A stretch of 64,000 nucleotides of DNA. Origin: Paenibacillus roseus (lineage in GTDB: Bacteria; Bacillota; Bacilli; Paenibacillales; Paenibacillaceae). The notes under the pieces were generated by a model, which searched no databases, was not told where the DNA came from, and saw only the letters and a list, made by a program, of their open reading frames with translations. Positions within the stretch are counted from its first letter, which is position 1, and every line of letters starts with the position of its first letter. The DNA is taken from the NCBI RefSeq assembly GCF_016424485.1, contig NZ_JAELUP010000065.1:271227-335226 (forward strand), read 5' to 3'. A program made the translations under genes and the position numbers. Positions 44,652 through 52,808 of this stretch are shown here, one piece after another.

Positions 44652-45583
44652 AGCAGGGAAATAACGAGCGTTACAGAGAAAATACTAAGAAGCGTCGAAG
44701 CAAACACAACCTGCGATGAAAATTCAGGCTCATTATCAAATTCAACAGCCAGCAGCACGCTGCTGAGCGACGTCGGGACTGCAGAGGATACGATTAGGGC
44801 CGATGCCATCAGCGGCGAAATATGCATCCCGAGCGCATTCATTCCCCACACCACTAGGGCTGCCAGCGCAGGGCCAGCCCCTAGCCGCAGCAGACAGGAC
44901 AAACCGATATCAACGAAAAGCGGTCTGCTGATCCGCCACTTCATACTGCCAAGTTGTACGCCCAACGTAATTATAGCTGTTCCCAAAAAAGCATTCGCCA
45001 AATAATCGATTGGCGTCTGTACAAAGACCGGCAGTTCAACATTCAGGCCGCGCATGGCAAAGGCAATCGGAATGACGTATATAACAGGCATTGAAGCAAT
45101 CGTTTTCCAAATAAAGCTAGTATTTTTGCGATGCGAATTTACACTGTAAATGCCATATGTATTCGGAATGAGCGACTGCATCATCATAATGAGCACCTGA
45201 ATTGCCAATGTTTGTGGGTTGCCCGCAAACGCAAGCTGATTCAGCGGAATTCCGTAATTGGCGCTGTTATAAAACAACACGCTGTTGCGCATTGCCGCTC
45301 GCTTCCCGCCCTCAAAGCCCCGCAGCCGAATTACAATTTCCGTAACACCGTATTGAAGCATCATAAATAAAAAGAAAAATAGCAGCACAAATCCGATCAC
45401 AGCCCAGGATACTTCAGTCTCATACAATAAGTTGAAAATGATTGCCGGAGAAAACAGATAAAAGTTCAATTTGGACAGTGTTTTGATATCTAAAGAAAAA
45501 GACCGTTGCAGAACGATCCCGATAGCAATCATAACTGACAACGGCAGCAAATTATTTGCCCATATATGTAAAAAAATTTCCAT
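44642..45583 (-). CDS. AEC family transporter
   Basis: A 313-residue membrane protein with about ten helices in two halves and short loops, typical of the auxin-efflux-carrier family in bacteria. Its conserved Asn/Pro positions appear in YNSANYGIPLNQLAF and SSAVPTSLSSVLLA. Substrates in bacteria include malate and similar organic acids. The ATG at 45583 overlaps the stop of the Sco gene. Its 3' end overlaps the convergent Toprim gene by ten bases. Confidence 0.85.
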   Translation of the reverse strand: MEIFLHIWANNLLPLSVMIAIGIVLQRSFSLDIKTLSKLNFYLFSPAIIFNLLYETEVSWAVIGFVLLFFFLFMMLQYGVTEIVIRLRGFEGGKRAAMRNSVLFYNSANYGIPLNQLAFAGNPQTLAIQVLIMMMQSLIPNTYGIYSVNSHRKNTSFIWKTIASMPVIYVIPIAFAMRGLNVELPVFVQTPIDYLANAFLGTAIITLGVQLGSMKWRISRPLFVDIGLSCLLRLGAGPALAALVVWGMNALGMHISPLMASALIVSSAVPTSLSSVLLAVEFDNEPEFSSQVVFASTLLSIFSVTLVISLLHI

Positions 45584-46200
45584 TAATTCGCATCCTGTTC
45601 CTTTAACAGCCTCTTGATATCCTTGACCACATCGCCGACCTGAAGCTCCTCATTGGCCTGGATATACTTGCGAACCTCTCCCTGCTGGTCAACCAGAATG
45701 AAAAAATTAGTATGCGAAAATTGCTGATCGCTCGTCTTGATCACAGATACACCGTACTGCTGGGCGAGTTCGTGGGTAAAGGCTTCGTCTCCCCGCAGAA
45801 ACTTCCAGCCTGTAAAATCCGCGTCAAACTTGCCGGCGTATTGTTTAATTCGCTCCGGTGTGTCCCGATTGGGGTCTACTGTAATCTGATGAATTTGAAA
45901 ATCCTTGCCGAAAGCGCCTTCCTTCACCAGTGCATCTTGGATCTGTGCAAGCTGTGCAGTGGTTGGCGGACATACGTCCGGGCAGTAGGAGAAATAAAAA
46001 TAATGAAGCCGTACTTTTCCTTGCGTATTCTCAATCGAGACTGTATTGCCATCTGCGTCAGTAAGCTCATAAGCAGGCGCCTGGCCGAGCTTGCGAAGCG
46101 GCTCTCCCCCCACATTCAGCGTAGTCAGCAAATAGATGGCCATTAATGCGCATAAAGCAAGAACGGCAATTTTGAATGCATGTTTTCTCAAAAAAATCAC
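45583..46200 (-). CDS. SCO family copper chaperone
   Basis: A 205-residue membrane-anchored thioredoxin-fold protein needed to build the CuA centre of cytochrome c oxidase. One N-terminal helix (about 9-25) anchors it. The copper-binding Cys pair is in YCPDVCPPT (C-x3-C) and the third ligand His in FSHTNFFILVD. Start ATG at 46200 is 25 bases after ctaB in the same direction. The AEC gene start overlaps its stop by one base. Confidence 0.9.
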   Translation of the reverse strand: MIFLRKHAFKIAVLALCALMAIYLLTTLNVGGEPLRKLGQAPAYELTDADGNTVSIENTQGKVRLHYFYFSYCPDVCPPTTAQLAQIQDALVKEGAFGKDFQIHQITVDPNRDTPERIKQYAGKFDADFTGWKFLRGDEAFTHELAQQYGVSVIKTSDQQFSHTNFFILVDQQGEVRKYIQANEELQVGDVVKDIKRLLKEQDAN

Positions 46201-46225
46201 TATACTTCAAACCCCTTTCAATAAT

Positions 46226-47083
46226 TCAGACCCATGCGGTATCCAGAACCATCACCAAAAAAGTGACCATCAAGTAGTTGATGGAGATGATAAAATTCGT
46301 CTTGGCCCATCTATCCGTATCGACGGCATTCCGGCCGCGAAGCGTATGGATCAGCCATACAATCCCCGCCAGCAGTGTAATCGCCAGATATACAAGCCCA
46401 ACATGCCCGAAATAATACAAGGCAAGTCCCGACGGAATAAGCAGCAGCACATAAGGAATCATTTGCAGCTTGGTTCGGTCAATGCCTTTCACCACGGGCA
46501 GCAGCGGGAAACCCGCGGCACTGTACTCCTTCACGCGGCGGATTGACAATGACCAGAAATGCGGCGGTTGCCATAGGAAAAGCAGCGCGAACAAAATAAT
46601 AGCGCCGGCGTCAATCGTATTAGTAACCGCGCAATAGCCGATAACAGGCGGCATCGCGCCGGATACTCCTCCAATAGAAGTACTCCAAGTAGAGGTCCGC
46701 TTCAGCCACATCGTATAAATGACAATATAGACGAACATGCCGAGCAATCCGAGCCATCCGGTTAACGGGTTGACCAGCGTAAACAAGACAACAACACCCG
46801 CAATCCCAAGAATGATGCCGTACCATAACACGACATTCGCGCTGATGCGGCCTGCCGCAGTGGCACGGTCACGCGTTCGTTCCATTTTTTGATCGAGTTC
46901 CCGATCCCAGTAGTTATTGATCACGCAAGAGGATGCCATCGTAAGACCGGACCCGATCAGCATATAAAGCAGCAGCAGCCAGTCGATATCCCATTTGGAT
47001 GCCACCCAAAAGCCGCCAAATCCCGCAATCAAATTCAAGCGAATAATACGGGGCTTCGTCAGCAATATAAAATCCCTTAACAC
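46226..47083 (-). CDS. ctaB: Protoheme IX farnesyltransferase CtaB
   Basis: A 285-residue UbiA-type prenyltransferase that converts heme b to heme O. The first aspartate-rich motif NYWDRELDQKMERTRDR is near residue 65 and the second lies in the YTMWLKRTST region. About nine helices are predicted. The GTG at 47083 has AGGAGG nine bases upstream; longer frames to 47110 precede that site. It forms an operon with the Sco gene and supplies heme O to CtaA at 33654. Confidence 0.94.
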   Translation of the reverse strand: MLRDFILLTKPRIIRLNLIAGFGGFWVASKWDIDWLLLLYMLIGSGLTMASSCVINNYWDRELDQKMERTRDRATAAGRISANVVLWYGIILGIAGVVVLFTLVNPLTGWLGLLGMFVYIVIYTMWLKRTSTWSTSIGGVSGAMPPVIGYCAVTNTIDAGAIILFALLFLWQPPHFWSLSIRRVKEYSAAGFPLLPVVKGIDRTKLQMIPYVLLLIPSGLALYYFGHVGLVYLAITLLAGIVWLIHTLRGRNAVDTDRWAKTNFIISINYLMVTFLVMVLDTAWV

Positions 47084-47124
47084 AACGGCGAGCCTCCTAA
47101 GCACATACACATTTATAAGCAGAA

Positions 47125-47144
47125 ACGGCCTCCTATTAGGCCGT
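47125..47144 (-). promoter_or_regulatory. Hairpin near the start of ctaB
   Basis: ACGGCCT (47125-47131) and AGGCCGT (47138-47144) form a 7-bp stem about 40 bases upstream of the ctaB GTG. Whether it is a terminator of an upstream transcript or a leader is unclear. Confidence 0.4.
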
Positions 47145-47293
47145 GCGTCTTTGAACGTACTTAATCATACCGAAAAAACAAGGCTTTGACAATGTTCAGC
47201 CCTCTTGTTCATGATTTTGCCTTACTCCTTGTTAACCTGCCGAATGTTTGAAGGAACTTTCGACTATAGGGTGGAACCAATTGGGAGCAGCTT

Positions 47294-47301
47294 CATACAA
47301 T
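47294..47301 (+). promoter_or_regulatory. Sigma-E-like -10 element for cwlJ-gerQ
   Basis: CATACAAT at 47294-47301 fits the sigma-E -10 (CATACAMT). A -35 is not clear. cwlJ and gerQ depend on sigma-E in B. subtilis, which supports it. Confidence 0.4.
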
Positions 47302-47371
47302 AGCATTGTGGTCATTCGCCTATCCTGAAAAAGGGGATTACGATGACGAAAGATTAGCAAGGAGGAAAGCT

Positions 47372-47794
47372 ATGGCGGTTATTCAGACCAACTCAGAGCA
47401 TGTTAAATTGCTCGCCCGGCTGATGCGCGCGGAGGCTGAAGGCGAGGGCGAGTTGGGAATGCTTATGGTCGGAAACGTCGGGGTAAACCGGGTACGAGGC
47501 AATTGTCTTGATTTTCGGAATATTCGAAATATTGAAGATATGGTATACCAAAATCCCGGCGGTTTTGAAGCGACGCAAAAAGGGTACTTCTATCAACCGG
47601 CCCGTGACAGCGATATTCGGCTGGCCAGACGCGTCATTAACGGCGAACGCCAGCATCCTGCATCCAACGCGCTCTGGTTTTTCAGACCTGCCGGGGATTG
47701 TCCGGACACATGGTACGACCAAAGCAATACCGGACGCTATAAAGCCCATTGTTTTTTTGCTCCAACCGGAGAAGATTGTCCGAACGTTTATTAG
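47372..47794 (+). CDS. cwlJ: Spore cortex-lytic enzyme CwlJ
   Basis: A 140-residue SleB/CwlJ-type hydrolase that breaks cortex peptidoglycan at germination. Conserved blocks are LLARLMRAEAEGEGELGML with the catalytic Glu, NVGVNRVRG and YQNPGGFEATQKGYFYQPA, and ALWFFRP near the C-terminus. The ATG at 47372 has AAGGAGG six bases upstream. There is no signal peptide, as known for CwlJ. gerQ follows after 66 bases. Confidence 0.93.
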   Translation: MAVIQTNSEHVKLLARLMRAEAEGEGELGMLMVGNVGVNRVRGNCLDFRNIRNIEDMVYQNPGGFEATQKGYFYQPARDSDIRLARRVINGERQHPASNALWFFRPAGDCPDTWYDQSNTGRYKAHCFFAPTGEDCPNVY

Positions 47795-47860
47795 TTCGTA
47801 TTCACTTGAATTCAATCTGTTTTGCCTCATACTTACAGTCCGAAAGCGAGGAAATTGATT

Positions 47861-48373
47861 ATGACTCACGCATACCCATTCCGAAACATTCAGGGAAACT
47901 GGGGTTCGCCCTCCTACCATGGAGGCTACTACTCCGTGCCTTACACTGCTCCGACAGTGTCGCCACAATCGGCAGCTGTACCAGTTGCGGCGCAGTCTTC
48001 CGCACCGCCTCTTGTTCCAAGCGGAGGAGTCGTCACACCATCGGGGGGCAATATCGTCACTCTCCCTCCTGTTGAGGAATCTTATGTGGAAAATATTCTC
48101 CGCCTGAATCGCGGCAAAGTCGCAACCGTATATATGACCTATGAAAACAACCGCGAATGGAATGCCAAAATATTCAAAGGCGTTATACTGGCAGCCGGAC
48201 GCGATCATATTATTCTGGCCGATCCAACAACAGGCATGCGCTATCTGCTGCTGACCATTAACTTGAACTACATTACATTTGATGAGCCGATTAATTATCA
48301 ATATCCATTTCAAGGTGGAGTCATCACCAATCAAACACCTATCTCCACAACGAATGCTCCTTCACAAAGCTAA
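47861..48373 (+). CDS. gerQ: Spore coat protein GerQ
   Basis: A 170-residue coat protein needed to localise CwlJ. The conserved C-terminal domain starts at VEESYVENILRLNRGKVATV and includes AGRDHIILADPTTGMRYLL and LNYITFDEPINY; the N-terminal half is Pro/Ser/Tyr-rich and low in complexity, matching transglutaminase-crosslinked GerQ. GCGAGGAAA precedes the ATG at 47861. The gene forms an operon with cwlJ. Confidence 0.92.
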   Translation: MTHAYPFRNIQGNWGSPSYHGGYYSVPYTAPTVSPQSAAVPVAAQSSAPPLVPSGGVVTPSGGNIVTLPPVEESYVENILRLNRGKVATVYMTYENNREWNAKIFKGVILAAGRDHIILADPTTGMRYLLLTINLNYITFDEPINYQYPFQGGVITNQTPISTTNAPSQS

Positions 48374-48648
48374 AAGGGCTTAAAAACCCAGGCATGCAGC
48401 TTGGAAGCGCCCCCGGATATCCATTCTCCGACAGCCGCAAAGGAAGAATGCTCACTGCAGCGTTCTTCCTTTATTTGCTGCGCTCCCTCCCCCGATTCCG
48501 ATTGCCACAGCTCAACAAACAGCCCGTGCTGGTCTGTCCCTTCATATATATTCATATTGCTGTACTGACCTTTTGCCTCTTTCATAAAATCCCGGTAGGC
48601 ATTTAAATAACGATCTTCAATTTTGTATTCTACAAAGCAAATGTACAT
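48370..48648 (-). CDS. Small ABM-like (dimeric alpha/beta barrel) protein
   Basis: A 92-residue protein whose pattern MYICFVEYKIEDRYLNAY... LFVELWQSE fits an antibiotic-biosynthesis-monooxygenase/NIPSNAP-type dimeric barrel, but no catalytic motif is recognised. The ATG at 48648 follows AAAGGAAGAGG. Its end overlaps the convergent gerQ stop by four bases. Function is unknown. Confidence 0.55.
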   Translation of the reverse strand: MYICFVEYKIEDRYLNAYRDFMKEAKGQYSNMNIYEGTDQHGLFVELWQSESGEGAQQIKEERCSEHSSFAAVGEWISGGASKLHAWVFKPF

Positions 48649-48752
48649 CAACCTCTTCCTTTCGCTTCATAATCCCTGCCCGAATTGAAAATACTGAAGT
48701 TATGCCATGTGTCATTGTACCATGATTAAGGACAAGAAGGAGGCTGAAACGT

Positions 48753-49739
48753 ATGGATTCCGGAACACATCTTGTAGTAGGTCTCGGTCTGGGCGGCCTT
48801 GCTACAGTTGATCCGGTTGTAGCCGGTGATCCCATTGTATTCACAGCCGTAATGGCAGGGACGATCATTGGCTCACAGGCCCCTGATCTGGATGGACTGC
48901 TTAGAATCAAGAGCAATGCCGCTTACATCAAAAATCACCGCGGGATAACTCATTCCATTCCGGCCATTGCGATCTGGACCGTTCTGATTACTGTCATTCT
49001 GCAATTGCTCTATAAAGGCGCTTTGCCTTGGCTTCATGTGCTGGGATGGGTACTGCTTGCCGTTGTCCTGCATGTTGTGACCGATCTATTCAATGCCTAT
49101 GGCACCCAGGCAATGAGACCTTTTTCGGAAAAGTGGATTTCTTGGAACATCATTCATATTTTTGACCCGGTTATTTTCGCTTCGCACGCCATTGCATTGC
49201 TGTTGTGGGCTATCGTAGGAGCCGACCCGCAAATTGTCTTTCCTCTGCTGTACACAGGGCTTGTCATCTATTATATTTGGCGGACATCAGCCAGGCGCAT
49301 GCTTATGGCAGAGCTTCCGAAGCTTGACCCTGAGCATCAGAGCGGCGAGTCCTATATTCTCATTCCAACCATATCTCTGCAGCGATGGAATTTGATCAAG
49401 GTACTTCAGGACAGCAGTTTTGCGATCGGCGAAGTGACCAAAGGCAAACTGAGATGGCTGGATTACGCCAGGTGCTCTTCCCATCCGGCCGTTCATCAGT
49501 CCAAAAGCGATTCTTCCGTACAGGCATTTTTATATTTGACCGCCTTTGCCTGCGCAGAGGTCAAGGAGCATCCCTGGGGCTTCGAAGTGCGATGGGCCGA
49601 TGTGCGCTACCGCCACCGTCAGCAATATCCATTCATGGCAACACTGCTGATGGACAAGGATTACAAGACGCTCGGCTCCTATGTCGGCTGGCTGAGCGAT
49701 GAGCGGCTGGAGAAACGATTGCGGATGAATACGTATTGA
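48753..49739 (+). CDS. yfhP: YfhP-like (YdjM family) membrane-bound hydrolase
   Basis: A 328-residue protein with an N-terminal metal-binding set (MDSGTHLVVGLGLGG, SQAPDLDGLLR, NHRGITHS), about five helices, and a soluble C-terminal region. These His/Asp blocks are the DUF457/YdjM signature, and length and layout resemble YfhP. It is called a metal-dependent hydrolase by homology only. In B. subtilis YfhP affects expression of other genes. It has its own terminator. Confidence 0.8.
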   Translation: MDSGTHLVVGLGLGGLATVDPVVAGDPIVFTAVMAGTIIGSQAPDLDGLLRIKSNAAYIKNHRGITHSIPAIAIWTVLITVILQLLYKGALPWLHVLGWVLLAVVLHVVTDLFNAYGTQAMRPFSEKWISWNIIHIFDPVIFASHAIALLLWAIVGADPQIVFPLLYTGLVIYYIWRTSARRMLMAELPKLDPEHQSGESYILIPTISLQRWNLIKVLQDSSFAIGEVTKGKLRWLDYARCSSHPAVHQSKSDSSVQAFLYLTAFACAEVKEHPWGFEVRWADVRYRHRQQYPFMATLLMDKDYKTLGSYVGWLSDERLEKRLRMNTY

Positions 49740-49751
49740 CTTCATAAACAA

Positions 49752-49789
49752 ATGGCAAGCATCGGTCTTATCGGGCCAATGCTTGCCAT
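49752..49789 (+). terminator. Terminator of the yfhP-like gene
   Basis: ATGGCAAGCAT (49752-49762) and ATGCTTGCCAT (49779-49789) form a perfect 11-bp stem followed by a weak T-tract. Confidence 0.7.
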
Positions 49790-49879
49790 TGCTTTACTAA
49801 CCTTGGTTTTCAAAGTTACTTCAATGCATAGCTTACGGAATATTTATGGAAACCGTCTCTTGCTCCTAATTTACAAAAT

Positions 49880-50497
49880 TTACCTTAAAATGGAGCTGTA
49901 AGAAAGCGTCTCCCATTTGGCCCACATTTCAACTGGGTTAAGCTCGTAAATTTCACGCTCTCTGAACATAAACTGATGCATAATGAACTCCCGCCTGATG
50001 GTGGCGAAATCGTCATGGAACTGCTTGATAAATACATTGATTTCTTCTTCGCTGTACTTGCGGCCCTTCTCCAGCTTGGATGCCATATAGGACAGCACAA
50101 TAAGTTTCTTCTTAAGCTGGGACGGAATACTCTTCAACCTGCCGTCCGCCGTATAGAAATTTTTGATGACCGATTGCTGAATCCGCTGATGTTCTTCCTG
50201 CAAGGTGTCTGCCCCTCCTTTATGCTCTCTGTAAATCAGTTCACTGGTAGCTGTTGCGCTGCTGGTGAGAAAATAATGATTGAGGGAAAAATAAATCGTA
50301 TTTTTAACCCTGCGCTCGTTAATCAGACTGGCTTCCCGCAGCTTGGACGCATGATGCGTGATCGTGGCTGGAGTGACGCTAAGTTTCTCAGCCAGCACCT
50401 GTCCGTTCAATTCGCCGTCCGCGAGCAGTATTAAAATCCGAATTCGGGTGGGGTCTGCCAGCGCTTTGTGGTAATTGACCACTTTATCCAATTGCAT
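49880..50497 (-). CDS. ArsR-type transcriptional regulator with DUF2087-like C-terminus
   Basis: A 205-residue protein. Residues 9-75 form an ArsR-type winged helix (KALADPTRIRILILLADGEL, then LSVTPATITHHASKLREASL). The C-terminal half, including LPSQLKKKLIVLSYMASKLE-like and EEEINVFIKQFHDDFATIRREF segments, matches the DUF2087 domain found fused to such regulators. The ATG at 50497 has AGAGGTG six bases upstream. The effector is unknown. Two AATTAGAT repeats upstream are likely its operator. Confidence 0.8.
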   Translation of the reverse strand: MQLDKVVNYHKALADPTRIRILILLADGELNGQVLAEKLSVTPATITHHASKLREASLINERRVKNTIYFSLNHYFLTSSATATSELIYREHKGGADTLQEEHQRIQQSVIKNFYTADGRLKSIPSQLKKKLIVLSYMASKLEKGRKYSEEEINVFIKQFHDDFATIRREFIMHQFMFREREIYELNPVEMWAKWETLSYSSILR

Positions 50498-50532
50498 AAA
50501 GAACACCTCTTTAATAAATTTATATATCGTCT

Positions 50533-50556
50533 AATTAGATATTATTTAAATTAGAT
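50533..50556. promoter_or_regulatory. Candidate autoregulatory operator of the ArsR-type gene
   Basis: Two direct copies of AATTAGAT (50533-50540 and 50549-50556), 16 bases apart, lie 36-60 bases upstream of the start in a very AT-rich segment. The first is part of the palindrome TCTAATTAGA. Confidence 0.45.
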
Positions 50557-50608
50557 AATAAATAAAATTCCATTCGCTGTCAAGCGCTACCCTCTGAGGA
50601 ACGTCTCC

Positions 50609-50647
50609 ACATTATGTCGAAACATTATGTCGAAACATTATGTCAAA
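50609..50647. repeat. Tandem repeat, three 13-bp units
   Basis: ACATTATGTCGAA is repeated at 50609, 50622 and 50635, the last with a single change (GTCAA). It stands just before a terminator. Its role is unknown. Confidence 0.85.
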
Positions 50648-50650
50648 ACA

Positions 50651-50687
50651 AAAACTCCGTCCCGGTTAAGGAACGGAGTTTTTTTGT
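50651..50687. terminator. Bidirectional terminator upstream of the second SASP gene
   Basis: AAACTCCGT (50652-50660) and ACGGAGTTT (50673-50681) pair with T-runs on both strands. It most likely ends the minus-strand SASP transcript. Confidence 0.8.
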
Positions 50688-50833
50688 ACCTGCTGCCCGG
50701 CTTCTTCCTTGACGGAAAGAAAGACGCAGTGGTACGCTTTTAACAAGATCAAAGCTTGTCAAGCAACAAGCGGCCCCTCTTCATTCTGAAAAGGAACCGT
50801 CATTGCTAACTGCTCTGATTATATGGCTTTTAC

Positions 50834-51052
50834 TTAACGGGATTGACCCGCCAGTTGCTGTTCAGCGATTTGTACAAGCTTTCTTGTGATGTAACCACCA
50901 AGAGAACCTGCATCACGAGTAGCAACATTACCATAATAACCGTCAGCTGGAATTTGAATGCCCAGCTCTTGAGCTGCCTCATATTTCAGTTGGTTCAGTG
51001 CTTGAGTTGCTTGAGGTACTACCAATGTGTTGCTGCTGCGGTTTCCTGCCAT
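50834..51052 (-). CDS. Alpha/beta-type small acid-soluble spore protein (second copy)
   Basis: A 72-residue spore DNA-binding protein with the same KYEAAQELGIQ and DAGSLGGYITRKLV signatures as the SASP at 25268, differing mainly in the N-terminal third and at scattered positions. AAAGGAG precedes the ATG. A sigma-G-like promoter lies 55-85 bases upstream. Both SASPs are standard alpha/beta proteins. Confidence 0.95.
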   Translation of the reverse strand: MAGNRSSNTLVVPQATQALNQLKYEAAQELGIQIPADGYYGNVATRDAGSLGGYITRKLVQIAEQQLAGQSR

Positions 51053-51106
51053 GGTAAATTTCTCCTTTCATCCTCTGCAAAATATTGTGATGCAAGCTTG
51101 CAAACT

Positions 51107-51137
51107 TATTATGGTTCGGATGAAGAAAGAATATGCT
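51107..51137 (-). promoter_or_regulatory. Sigma-G-like promoter of the second SASP gene
   Basis: AGCATA (51132-51137), an 18-bp spacer, and CATAATA (51107-51113) on the minus strand, identical in layout to the 25209 promoter. Confidence 0.6.
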
Positions 51138-51181
51138 TGCGAATTCGAAATACTTTGAAATTTTTTTGAGGAGAGATTCAA

Positions 51182-51364
51182 ATGCCCAAATCACTGTCAT
51201 TATTGTTTGCTGGAGTGTCCGTCATTTTCATGAGCGCGACGGCAGTTTCCCTGAGCCACAACCGCTGGCTTGCCCTGCTTTTCTTCGCTCTGACGATCTT
51301 GAATATTGGATACGGATTTGTTGTCAAAGCACGCTATCGGCGCAAACAAGAGCCGCAGCAATAA
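51182..51364 (+). CDS. DUF5325-type small membrane protein
   Basis: A 60-residue protein with two hydrophobic segments (about 6-24 and 29-47) and an Arg/Lys-rich tail ARYRRKQEPQQ. The pattern fits DUF5325, the family of B. subtilis YlaF. GAGGAGAG precedes the ATG. Function is unknown. It is convergent with trpS. Confidence 0.7.
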   Translation: MPKSLSLLFAGVSVIFMSATAVSLSHNRWLALLFFALTILNIGYGFVVKARYRRKQEPQQ

Positions 51365-51393
51365 TATTGCCCGGCTCTTGCAAGCTTCCTTCA

Positions 51394-52383
51394 CTATTGT
51401 TTAGGCAGTACAAAACCCATCCGTTCCTTCACATCAAGTACAGTCTGATCCGCAATAGCCGCAGCCTTCTCGGCGCCGCTGCGCAATATGTCATGCAGTT
51501 CTCCTGAGCTTCTAATCTCATGATATCGCGCCTGCAATGGCTCGATTACGGATACGACATATTCAGCCAGTTCCTTCTTGAACCCTCCGTACCCCTGACC
51601 CTCGTAACGAGCTTCAATCTCTTCAATGGATAATCCAGAGCAGTGGGAATAGATGCTTATCAAATTGCTGATTTCCGGCTTTTCTGCCGGGTTGTACTTG
51701 ACCTCCCGACCGGAATCTGTCGTCGCACGGCTAATCTTCTTGCGAATGACATCCGGCGGATCGAGCAGTGCAATATAGCTGCCTGGATTCGGATTGCTTT
51801 TGCTCATTTTTTTGCTGGCGTCATCCAGAGACATAATTCGGGCTCCAATTTTCGGTGTGTACGTCTCCGGCATGGTGAAATAATCGCCATAACGGCTGTT
51901 GAAGCGCTGGGCCAAATCTCTTGTCAGCTCCAGATGCTGCCGCTGGTCATCACCTACAGGCACAAGGTCCGCATTATAGATGAGAATGTCAGCCGCCATT
52001 AGCGTCGGATAAACGAATAATCCTGTCCCGACAGAGTCCTTGCCTGACGATTTATCTTTAAATTGCGTCATTCTCTCCAGCTCGCCCATATAAGACAATG
52101 TAGTAAACAACCAGCCCAGTTCGGCATGCGCCCGCACATGGGACTGCAGGAAGACATTCGCTTTGGCTGGATCAATTCCTGCCGCGATGAACAGCGCAGC
52201 TACCGCTTCCGACTGCTCGCGCAATGCCTGCGGCTCCTGCGGAACAGTAATCGCATGCAAATCCACGATCATAAAAAAACACTCATGATCATTTTGCAGC
52301 TTTACGAAATTTTGCATCGCTCCGATGTAATTGCCCAGCGTCAGTTGTCCGCTTGGCTGAATGCCGGATAATACCCGTTTCAT
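51394..52383 (-). CDS. trpS: Tryptophanyl-tRNA synthetase
   Basis: A 329-residue class I aminoacyl-tRNA synthetase. The HIGH-type signature is in GIQPSGQLTLGNYIGA near residue 7 and the KMSKS loop in DASKKMSKSNPNPG near 193. The dimeric Trp family block GDDQRQHLELTRDLAQRFN is present. Its transcript begins with a T-box leader that senses uncharged tRNA-Trp. Confidence 0.97.
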   Translation of the reverse strand: MKRVLSGIQPSGQLTLGNYIGAMQNFVKLQNDHECFFMIVDLHAITVPQEPQALREQSEAVAALFIAAGIDPAKANVFLQSHVRAHAELGWLFTTLSYMGELERMTQFKDKSSGKDSVGTGLFVYPTLMAADILIYNADLVPVGDDQRQHLELTRDLAQRFNSRYGDYFTMPETYTPKIGARIMSLDDASKKMSKSNPNPGSYIALLDPPDVIRKKISRATTDSGREVKYNPAEKPEISNLISIYSHCSGLSIEEIEARYEGQGYGGFKKELAEYVVSVIEPLQARYHEIRSSGELHDILRSGAEKAAAIADQTVLDVKERMGFVLPKQ

Positions 52384-52410
52384 TTGTTATCAGCCCCTCC
52401 ATTTTTTTGA

Positions 52411-52648
52411 ACACAAAAAAGACCTCTCGCAAGGGACGAGAGACCGTGGTGCCACCCTTATTCACCTGCATTGGACAAAAAGCCCAAAGCAAGCCTTTAT
52501 GCTTCATAACGTGAAGCTTCCGGAGAAAAATCCCAGCTCAAGGCCCCATTCAGCAATAGCCCTCTGCACCGGCTCGCAGCATCCGCCGGCTCTCTGCTTG
52601 CATCGGAAAAACTATGCCTACTTATTCCTGTCATTGCCATTGTCCAAC
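52411..52648 (-). promoter_or_regulatory. T-box leader of trpS
   Basis: Read on the minus strand, the universal T-box sequence AGGGTGGCACCACGG (52445-52459) precedes a terminator hairpin with CTCTCG/CGAGAG arms and a T-run (52411-52443). A TGG at 52546-52548 lies in the expected region of Stem I as the candidate Trp specifier. The leader spans about 240 bases from the promoter. When tRNA-Trp is uncharged the antiterminator should form. Confidence 0.93.
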
Positions 52649-52676
52649 ATTATAACTGCTCTACTCAAATTGTCAA
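52649..52676 (-). promoter_or_regulatory. Promoter of trpS T-box transcript
   Basis: TTGACA (52671-52676), a 16-bp spacer and TATAAT (52649-52654), both perfect hexamers on the minus strand. Confidence 0.85.
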
Positions 52677-52808
52677 GCTCAAACCTCCTGAACGATAGCA
52701 GATGCGAAAGTCTTTTTTTCACAACTAGTCCTATATGCAAAAGAACAAGCATAGGCTATAATAATTCGTAATCTTTACAGTAATAATTACGAGAAAGAAG
52801 GGGTTTGT

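Noticed and set aside
47125..47144. Riboswitch upstream of ctaB
   Set aside because: Only one 7-bp hairpin is visible, without further structure or a known consensus.
50609..50647. CRISPR array
   Set aside because: The three 13-bp units are contiguous, with no spacers, and no cas gene is in the window.
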